DNA of 16,560 nucleotides. It comes from Baffinella frigidus (Eukaryota > Cryptophyceae > Cryptomonadales > Baffinellaceae). This document shows, piece after piece, positions 9,901 through 11,845 of the stretch. The stretch is from assembly GCA_026770585.1 (NCBI GenBank), contig MU646496.1, forward strand, positions 538,952 to 555,511, written 5' to 3'. The translations under genes were made by a program, and so were the position numbers. A model generated the notes under the pieces. The model had not been told where the DNA came from. It saw only the letters and a list, made by a program, of their open reading frames with translations, and did not search any database. How positions within the stretch are numbered: position 1 is the stretch's first letter; the number at the start of each line of letters is the position of its first letter.

Positions 9901-11014
9901 CAACCCTAAACTCTCAACCCAAACCCCAAACCCAAATCCCTAACCCAAAACGCTAAAACCTAAACCCTAATCCCCAACCCCGGTCTCGCACCGCACCTCC
10001 TTCCCCGTCGCCGCGTCCCACATCAGTTCAGGGTGGGGTTGGAGGGGTGTAGGAGGTTGCAGTGAGCCCTGTCCGCGCCGTGCGCTAGCAGCGTCTCCAC
10101 TATCTCGTCCGCTCCACTGCCCACTAGCCCTCCCAAGTGGCTCAAATAGTGCCCTGGAAGGTCTTCGTTTTCACCTCGGATCGGGGTCGGACCCGACCCC
10201 GATCCAAGGTGAAGCAAAAATGCCCCAGCGCACTATTTGAGCCACCTCCAAGGGCTGGTGGGGTCTCGCAACGCACCTCCTTCCCCGTCGCCGTGTCCCA
10301 GACCTTGACCAGCCCGTCGTCGGACCCGCTGACGATTCGCGTCCCGTCCGGAGAGACGTCCACGCAGTTGACACCGCGCGCATGCCCGCACAAAGTGCGC
10401 AGGCCCGCGTAACGCTCCTGGGGCTTGTGTTCCCAGTGGAGGAGGTGCAAGCCGAGGACGTCGGCCACGTTCCTGGCGCCCCGCGACAGGAAGCTGGCGT
10501 CGGGCTCCTGGGACGCGCTCTGCACCCACTTCCGCACGCTGCTCTCCTTTTTCGACAGCCAGAGGTCGGGCACGATCCCCGTGACCCACAGCGTGGCGCG
10601 CTGCAGGAACGAGTGCGTGTCCACGAGCTGGCCTCGCTCAGCGGGGTCTTCGCACGCCGCCTGTCGCCGCGCCACGTTCTGGGAGAGGAGCGCAACGTGG
10701 GAATGGTTGTCGCCGCCCGAGGACAGCGCTGAGCACAGCGCGGCGGTCCTGCAGCAGAACTTCCGCTCCAAAAGCTCCTGCCGCAAGGCCCTGCACGTCT
10801 GGTAGAGCAGCTGGCAGACTCGGACCAGCCCCTCCGCTCCGAGCCCCGAACGATCCAACACCAAAACCGTCACCAGCAGCATCCTGCTGTCTCTCGACCC
10901 CGACTCCGCAGGCGCACCCCCTTGCGCCTCAGCCGCTCTGGGCCGCTTTGAAGACGTCTCGTTGCCCTCTGCGCTGCCCGTGAGCTCTGCTCCGCGCTTG
11001 CCTCCCAAGACCAT
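931..11014 (-). CDS. WD40-repeat protein gene, nine exons, one blade per exon
   Basis: Joined minus-strand exons: 10277-11014, 9190-9333, 8188-8325, 7259-7390, 5737-5862, 4599-4724, 3856-3981, 2096-2221 and 946-1074, 595 codons without a stop; reading on from 946 gives V-R-A-A and TGA at 931-933. Exons 2-9 each encode one WD40 repeat: V-R-x-L-x-G-H, then FSPDG-x-R-I/V-x-SG, then L-V-x-I/V-WD and A-TG. All internal boundaries are phase 0 and GT-AG. WD40 blades form beta-propellers that scaffold protein complexes; nine repeats is more than one seven-bladed propeller. The N-terminal domain is not recognised, so the specific role is unknown. Start chosen: ATG at 11014, because the upstream frame meets TAG unless an unseen 5' exon is spliced in. 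Uncertain points are the true 3' end (terminal exon at 931, or further exons to the left) and whether the gene is still functional, since the last two blades have lost the WD tryptophan and duplicated exon fragments lie in the introns. Confidence 0.7.
946..1074 (-). CDS. WD40 gene exon 9: WD40 repeat with Trp to Cys; possible terminal exon
   Basis: 43 codons, acceptor CACGGCAG/GTGCTC at 1074. It encodes [20 protein letters not shown], then [20 protein letters not shown] and GAE. The GH is degraded and the WD Trp is Cys. At 946 a donor-like GAG/GTGCGT is present, but reading through gives V-R-A-A then TGA at 931-933, so this may be the last exon. No further WD40-coding segment is visible between 1 and 930. 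Confidence 0.65.
1596..1758. repeat. Fold-back element with about 33-bp inverted termini
   Basis: GTCCTTGGTCGGATAGCGAG at the left pairs with CTCGCTATCCGAGCAAGGGA at the right, extending inward through GGGGGCAAACGG and CCATTTGCCTT. About 163 bp, non-coding, inside intron 8 of the WD40 gene. Confidence 0.7.
1948..2030. repeat. Repeat TAGCTCTGCCTCA...ATTCTCAAGTTGACAT, copy 1
   Basis: TAGCTCTGCCTCACTCGGG through ACTATTCTCAAGTTGACAT recurs at about 2571-2650, also followed by a TGGTAC-AA-TCGTCA segment. A shorter match (CTAGCTCTGCCTCAGTTAAT) is at about 13259. Interspersed non-coding repeat in introns 7 and 8. Confidence 0.55.
2096..2221 (-). CDS. WD40 gene exon 8: WD40 repeat with the WD tryptophan lost
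   Basis: 42 codons, acceptor GAATGGCAG/GTTTCG at 2221, donor GCGGAG/GTGAGA at 2096, phase 0. It encodes [20 protein letters not shown], then [20 protein letters not shown] and AE. Frame and splice signals are intact, but the strand-c Trp is Ser (TCG for TGG, one base change), which should weaken the blade. It is otherwise close to exon 7. Confidence 0.72.
2229..2372 (-). repeat. Interspersed repeat J, copy 2 (inverted)
   Basis: Inverse orientation to 680-818. Its transcript-sense end leads straight into the exon 8 acceptor (AATCTCTTCGAATGGCAG), so the 3' end of intron 8's upstream neighbour is supplied by repeat sequence. Confidence 0.6.
2667..2805 (-). repeat. Fold-back element family B, copy 1
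   Basis: Termini CCACTTAGCAGC and GCTGCTAGGTGG; 139 bp. It contains an internal near-palindrome CCCCCGGGATATCCGGGGG. Inverse orientation to copies at 3995-4133, 5040-5178 and 7708-7844. No coding capacity. Confidence 0.75.
3100..3266. repeat. Fold-back element family A, copy 1
   Basis: Long inverted arms: TAGGGTAACGTCCTGAAAAC, CGGGTGGTTAGGACTACGGT against the complement of CTTAACTACCCGGTTTTCAG and GACGTTAGCCTAT. The inner arms continue through ATTGCCTACGGTAGGCC. About 167 bp, nearly all in the arms; in intron 7. Confidence 0.8.
3279..3438. repeat. Fold-back element family F, copy 1
   Basis: Termini CCACACAGCGGACTTCGAAG and CTTCGAAGCCCGCTGTGTAG, 160 bp. A second copy in the same orientation is at 5240-5400. 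It lies 12 bp from family A copy 1. Confidence 0.78.
3474..3599. repeat. Fold-back element with about 30-bp arms
   Basis: GTACAGGGGTACCTCGCTCA then TAAGAACCCGCC on the left pairs with GGCGGTTTCTTATGAACGAG then GTACCCCTGTAG on the right. The loop carries CCCTAGGACCC/GGTCCTAGGGG, a nested pair. About 126 bp, in intron 7. Confidence 0.75.
3728..3764 (-). pseudogene. Truncated duplicate of WD40 exon 7 (3' end)
   Basis: Encodes [12 protein letters not shown] followed by the donor GTGCGT, identical in protein to the end of exon 7. The upstream portion is replaced by short GGGTACGGG/CCCTACGG repeats (3765-3840). Confidence 0.6.
3856..3981 (-). CDS. WD40 gene exon 7: one WD40 repeat
   Basis: 42 codons, acceptor GACGGCAG/GTGCGC at 3981, donor GCGGAG/GTGCGT at 3856, phase 0. 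It encodes [20 protein letters not shown], then [20 protein letters not shown] and AE. Canonical GH and WD are present. A copy of its last 37 bp lies at 3728-3764, and a 139-bp fold-back element starts 14 bp from its acceptor side. Confidence 0.8.
3995..4133 (+). repeat. Fold-back element family B, copy 2
   Basis: Termini CCACTTAGCAGC and GCTGCTAAGTGG, 139 bp, internal perfect palindrome CCCCCGGATATCCGGGGG. It starts 14 bp from the exon 7 acceptor, so it provides most of the 3' end of intron 6. Confidence 0.8.
4154..4326 (-). repeat. Element family C, copy 1, with a partial tandem end
   Basis: 143-bp element (4154-4296), termini GCCAGAACATTTCGCCTAAG and CTTAAGGTAAAACATCCTGG. The last 28 bp or so are repeated once (to 4326). 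The other full copy is 8864-9006 in inverse orientation and is exactly the same length. Confidence 0.75.
4457..4528. repeat. Tandem duplication, two copies of about 36 bp
   Basis: GCTACAACTCATATATGTAT then TTTCCTCAAGTTCAAG at 4457-4492 is repeated with three changes at 4493-4528. In intron 6, just downstream of the exon 6 donor. Confidence 0.85.
4599..4724 (-). CDS. WD40 gene exon 6: one WD40 repeat
   Basis: 42 codons, acceptor CTGCAG/GTGAGG at 4724, donor GCTCAG/GTACGG at 4599, phase 0. It encodes [20 protein letters not shown], then [20 protein letters not shown] and AQ. This is the most canonical blade in the set: [12 protein letters not shown], the structural D and WD are all present. 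Confidence 0.8.
5040..5178 (+). repeat. Fold-back element family B, copy 3
   Basis: Termini CCACTTAACAGC and GCTGCTGTGTGG, 139 bp. The internal palindrome has become CTCCTTGAATTCAAGGCG, different sequence from copies 1 and 2 but still self-pairing. Confidence 0.78.
5181..5461. repeat. 60-bp direct duplication flanking family F copy 2
   Basis: ATCCACCGAGTTTGTTCGTG (from about 5181) is repeated at about 5402, each time followed by GGxCxCATG, CTGCxATGGxxGCCGCCG. The 161-bp family F element (5240-5400, termini CCACACAGCGG and CCGCTGTGTGG) lies between the two copies. Confidence 0.7.
5566..5719. repeat. Fold-back element family A, copy 2
   Basis: Termini CATAGGCTAACGCACTAAAA and TTTTCAGTCCGTTACCCTAT, inner arms GGGGTAGTTAGGCCTACGGT. 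Its end is 16 bp from the exon 5 donor. Confidence 0.78.
5737..5862 (-). CDS. WD40 gene exon 5: one WD40 repeat
   Basis: 42 codons, acceptor GATGGCAG/GTGCGC at 5862, donor GCTCAG/GTGCGC at 5737, phase 0. It encodes [20 protein letters not shown], then [20 protein letters not shown] and AQ, a well-formed blade with WE in place of WD. On the transcript strand an approximately 90-bp CTCCCT-type pyrimidine tract immediately precedes the acceptor. Three truncated copies of this exon lie at 6031-6060, 6281-6360 and 6483-6511. Confidence 0.75.
5871..5962. repeat. GAGAGG/CTCTCC microsatellite
   Basis: Irregular GAGAGAGG units. In the minus-strand transcript this is a CTCTCCC pyrimidine tract directly upstream of the exon 5 acceptor, and may act as its polypyrimidine tract. 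Confidence 0.9.
6031..6060 (-). pseudogene. Truncated duplicate of WD40 exon 5 (first ten codons)
   Basis: Reads [10 protein letters not shown] after GGTCGGGAG (acceptor CAG changed to GAG), then the same trailing sequence as the 6483-6511 copy. The pair makes a duplicated unit of about 97 bp (5964-6060 and 6416-6511). Confidence 0.55.
6089..6252. repeat. Fold-back element family A, copy 3
   Basis: Termini CATAGGCTAACGGCCTGAAA and GTCAGGCCGTTACCCTATT; arms extend through GGGGTAGTTAGGC and CTAGGACCTCCTAC. 164 bp. It lies beside the truncated WD40 exon at 6281-6360. Confidence 0.8.
6281..6360 (-). pseudogene. Truncated duplicate of WD40 exon 5
   Basis: Encodes [20 protein letters not shown] then RHIASVS, nearly identical to exon 5. 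It breaks off in the serine codons, where the sequence changes to a piece resembling the terminus of the CCACTCGGTGGGCTTC element family (6254-6280) and then a fold-back element (6089-6252). The WD strand is missing. The acceptor GATCGGCAG/GTGCGC is preserved, so it could be misspliced into transcripts. Confidence 0.6.
6483..6511 (-). pseudogene. Truncated duplicate of WD40 exon 5 (first ten codons)
   Basis: Follows GAATTGCAG and reads [10 protein letters not shown], then runs into sequence encoding [10 protein letters not shown] and a stop. The fusion junction and the following 67 bp are shared with the copy at 6031-6060. Confidence 0.55.
6614..6811. repeat. Fold-back element with about 26-bp termini and inner repeats
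   Basis: TGGTACAGTCCACCTACCCT then AACACA pairs with TGTGCTAGGGTAGGTCTACT then GTACCA. Inside, CATACxTACCCTCCACACAT occurs twice (about 6653 and 6740). 198 bp, in intron 4. Confidence 0.72.
6831..6978 (+). repeat. Element family D, copy 1
   Basis: Imperfect termini CCACTCGGTGGGCTTC and GTAGTCCACCGTGTGG, 148 bp. The inverted full copy is 16158-16304 in the PAP/fibrillin gene; a partial copy is 16406-16472. No coding capacity. Confidence 0.75.
7051..7194 (+). repeat. Fold-back element family G, copy 1
   Basis: Termini TCATCTCGGAAGATAATTGA and TTAACTTATCTTCCGAGATG(A), AT-rich interior, 144 bp. It lies in the 5' part of intron 4, about 65 bp from the exon 4 donor. Confidence 0.8.
7259..7390 (-). 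CDS. WD40 gene exon 4: one WD40 repeat
   Basis: 44 codons, acceptor GAATGGCAG/GTCCTC at 7390, donor GTTTTG/GTGCGT at 7259, phase 0. It encodes [20 protein letters not shown], then [20 protein letters not shown] and TGVL. The canonical WD is WG here. The exon lies between a 15-bp minisatellite (7437-7618, upstream in the transcript) and a 144-bp fold-back element (7051-7194, downstream). Confidence 0.68.
7437..7618. repeat. 15-bp minisatellite (CTCCTCTCTCGCACC)
   Basis: About 12 copies with C/G and A/G variants. The period is a multiple of three, so frames remain open on both strands; on the minus strand one such frame runs into WD40 exon 4 without a stop. Taken as intronic. Confidence 0.92.
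7708..7844 (+). repeat. Fold-back element family B, copy 4, right end eroded
   Basis: Terminus CCACTTAGCAGC is intact; the right end (CGCTGCCAAGTT) runs directly into family G copy 2. The internal palindrome is CACCTCGAATTCAAGGTG, again changed but still self-pairing. Confidence 0.75.
7845..7988 (-). repeat. Fold-back element family G, copy 2 (inverted)
   Basis: Termini TCATCTCGGAAGATAACTGA and CATCTTTCGAGATGA, 144 bp, the same length as copy 1. Interior segments (GGGCATAGTAAATTTGATTA) align to copy 1 in inverse orientation. Located in intron 3. Confidence 0.78.
7994..8187. repeat. Fold-back element ending at the exon 3 donor
   Basis: CACGAGGCTATCCATGCGAA then CAGA at about 8004-8027 pairs with TCTGTTCGCATGGATAGCCT then CGTG at about 8157-8180. 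The outer GTGCACGC ends reach the donor itself: the intron begins GTGCGTGCACGAGGC. The interior has GGGGAAA/TTTCCCC and CCCGGG-AAAAA-CCGGG stems. Confidence 0.72.
8188..8325 (-). CDS. WD40 gene exon 3: one WD40 repeat
   Basis: 46 codons, acceptor AAGCAG/TTGCGC at 8325, donor GTGAAG/GTGCGT at 8188, phase 0 at both ends. It encodes [20 protein letters not shown], then [20 protein letters not shown] and DAAGVK. It is a diverged blade: the GH is lost, but FSPDGTRV and VEVWD are clear. Upstream (plus coordinates above 8330) is a CCCAAAA repeat with no stop in some frames, so the precise acceptor is less certain than for other exons. The donor lies at the edge of an inverted-repeat element (7994-8187). 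Confidence 0.68.
8331..8535. repeat. TTTTGGG-type tandem array
   Basis: About 205 bp of TTTTGGG/TTTGGG/TTGGGG units, i.e. CCCAAAA on the transcript strand, immediately upstream of the exon 3 acceptor. All frames lack stops over long stretches, giving spurious PKPKTQN-type reading frames. Confidence 0.9.
8864..9006 (+). repeat. Element family C, copy 2
   Basis: Termini GCCAGGATGTTTTACCTAAA and TGAGGTGAAATGTTCTGGC, 143 bp; internal stem CCTGCTCTGGGAGCAGG. Inverse to 4154-4296. It lies 8 bp from family A copy 4. Confidence 0.78.
9015..9171. repeat. Fold-back element family A, copy 4
   Basis: Termini CATAGGACAATGGACTGAAA and TATCAGTCCATCAACCTATT, inner arms ACCGGGTAGTTAGGCC. Its end is 18 bp from the exon 2 donor. 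Confidence 0.78.
9190..9333 (-). CDS. WD40 gene exon 2: one WD40 repeat
   Basis: 48 codons bounded by GGCAG/GTGCGC (acceptor side, 9333) and GGCAAG/GTGCGT (donor side, 9190), both phase 0. It encodes [28 protein letters not shown], then an insertion of a few residues (ALAAEGYG) before [12 protein letters not shown]. The blade is six residues longer than the 42-residue exons, and the extra length lies in the loop before the WD strand. The usual GH is replaced by GR. Confidence 0.75.
9478..9511 (-). pseudogene. Truncated duplicate of WD40 exon 2 (5' end)
   Basis: After GGCGGCAG the sequence reads [11 protein letters not shown], matching the first 11 residues of exon 2 (one change), then diverges into unrelated sequence. 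The acceptor is intact. The short motif CCCCGTCAGTCCTCTCC flanks it on both sides (about 9455 and 9525). Confidence 0.6.
9570..9996. repeat. Telomere-like CCCTAAA runs and a duplicated segment
   Basis: CTAAAACCTAAACCCTAATC then CCTAACCCCGGTCTCGCACC at 9577-9619 is repeated at 9949-9991. Between them lie a CCCCAGATCTGGGG palindrome (about 9731-9744), a GTGACAGCCATCCCACGCC segment (about 9855) and more CCTAA/CCCAAA runs (9885-9975). Confidence 0.75.
9997..10020 (-). pseudogene. Truncated WD40 exon fragment (3' end only)
   Basis: Encodes WDAATGKE followed by GTGCGG, which is the end of exon 1 ([14 protein letters not shown]) repeated inside intron 1. No upstream blade sequence is present; immediately upstream on the minus strand is an ankyrin-like fragment in another frame. 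The plus-strand flank (about 9946-9996) also matches 9574-9625, so this piece belongs to a duplicated segment. Confidence 0.6.
10026..10121 (-). pseudogene. Ankyrin-repeat-like fragment
   Basis: The minus-strand frame ending at TGA 10023-10025 reads [20 protein letters not shown], then [11 protein letters not shown]. The pattern E-I-V-E-x-LL-x-HGAD is the second helix and turn of an ankyrin repeat. It is about two thirds of one repeat and is preceded by a possible acceptor (GTGGGCAG). It lies inside intron 1 of the WD40 gene and joins directly to a WD40 exon end in a different frame. It could be a relic of another gene or an alternative exon; recognition rests on one repeat only. Confidence 0.4.
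10121..10261. repeat. Fold-back element family R, copy 1
   Basis: CCACTAGCCCTCCCAAGTGG then CTCAAATAGTGCCCTGG pairs with CACTATTTGAGCCACCTCCA then AGGGCTGGTGG. Arms run almost to the centre (GATCGGGGTCGG/CCGACCCCGATC). It begins 15 bp after the exon 1 donor. Confidence 0.82.
10277..11014 (-). CDS. WD40 gene exon 1: N-terminal domain plus first WD40 repeat
   Basis: 246 codons from ATG at 11014 to a phase-0 donor (AAGGAG/GTGCGT, donor GT at 10275-10276). Residues about 1-40 are polar and include a basic KRPR stretch that could be a nuclear signal. Residues about 40-200 look helical and mixed-charge, are Cys/Leu/Arg-rich, and match no family I recognise. The last 45 or so residues are a clear WD40 repeat ([34 protein letters not shown]). 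Base composition is GC-rich and uninterrupted, unlike the introns, which supports coding. An open frame continues past the donor into the intron, so donor use is inferred from match to the other exons. A longer frame from a TTG at 11021-11023 exists but I prefer the ATG. Confidence 0.8.
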
Positions 11015-11560
11015 GATCCACAACTGCTTTCGACTCTGAGCCTACGGTGAAGAGACCGGACCTGCACAGAAGGACGCGTGGGCATTAGCACAGAAGAAGC
11101 TCCTCGGGTCGAGAAAGCTGCTGGGCACAGAGGAGCTCCTCGGGTCAATCGTTCACTGTGAGGGGACTGGAGCGTTCGTCGGAGACAGCGCGCTTTCCAA
11201 CCCTCCTCGTCTCCCTTGGAAAATCCCCAAATTTTTGGGTCCTCTCACAGAGCACCCAAAAATTTGGGGATTTTCCAAATCCAGGCTGCCGCTCCTCTAA
11301 GGAACCACGACGCCACAGAAAGGGCAAGCATGCTGACCTTGACTTTCCACCAACGCAGCGAGTGGGCGTGAAGACCGGAGTGTGCGTTCGTGCAGCGCGC
11401 GTTGCCCGTCCCGCCAAAATTTCGGGGCGCTTGGAGCCGTTTGTTCTCATAACCTGAGAGCCTAAAATTTGACCAACAGTAAAAAAAACATTTCACGGAT
11501 CGGCTGACTCCATCCAGCTGAGCGCCTCCATCCAGCTGAGCGCCTTCCCCAGCTCCAGCC
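11015..11560. promoter_or_regulatory. Divergent intergenic region between the WD40 and PAP/fibrillin genes
   Basis: 546 bp separate two genes transcribed away from each other, so it should contain both promoters. I see no clear TATA box. It holds GAGAAG-type and AGCTCCTCGGGTC repeats (11095-11107 and 11131-11143), the perfect hairpin at 11217-11279, and a tandem CATCCAGCTGAGCGCCT (about 11510-11546) just before the PAP/fibrillin start. Apparent reading frames here are open on both strands because of the inverted repeat; I do not call them. Confidence 0.5.
11217..11279. repeat. Perfect inverted repeat, 25-bp arms, 13-bp loop
   Basis: TTGGAAAATCCCCAAATTTT then TGGGT, loop CCTCTCACAGAGC, then ACCCAAAAATTTGGGGATTT then TCCAA. 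There is no mismatch in the arms. It could form a cruciform or an RNA hairpin if transcribed. Confidence 0.9.
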
Positions 11561-11845
11561 ATGGCTCAGGGGACATCCCTGCTCCTGGTGCTGGCGCTCA
11601 GCGCTACGTTCCCGACTCGCGCGTTCATCCTCCCCGCCAGTGCGCCTTGTGCCTCCTTCCACCCCGAGGCCCTGCGACCACGCTCTCCGCAGCGGCTTGT
11701 GGGGAAACATTCCGAGAATATTTTCAGGAACCACCCAGCGGGCGCGCTGCTGGCTGGCGGGGGGGGGTCTAGCAGCGGGTTGTCGGAGGTCGGGGGTGGA
11801 AGCGTTGACCAGCGGAAGCAAGCGGTGTTGAAAGCGGTTGCAAAG
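11561..11845 (+). CDS. PAP/fibrillin-like gene exon 1: plastid-targeting presequence
   Basis: 95 codons from ATG at 11561 to AAG/GTCACC. Residues 1-21 (MAQGTSLLLVLALSATFPTR then A) form a signal peptide. Phe22 follows the predicted cleavage, then ILPASAPCASFHPEALRPRS is a transit-like stretch with few acidic residues. A glycine run (LAGGGGSSSG) coincides with nine consecutive Gs at about 11759-11767, a site prone to length error. The exon ends with the helix VDQRKQAVLKAVAK. Confidence 0.7.

Noticed and set aside
10171-10805. Other frames over WD40 exon 1 (both strands)
   Set aside because: Shadow frames of a GC-rich exon, Arg/Ser-rich and without motifs. The chosen frame ends in a canonical WD40 blade.
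11145-11457. Frames of about 100 codons on both strands in the intergenic region
   Set aside because: Both run through the perfect hairpin, show no recognisable domain, and lie between two well-placed start codons.
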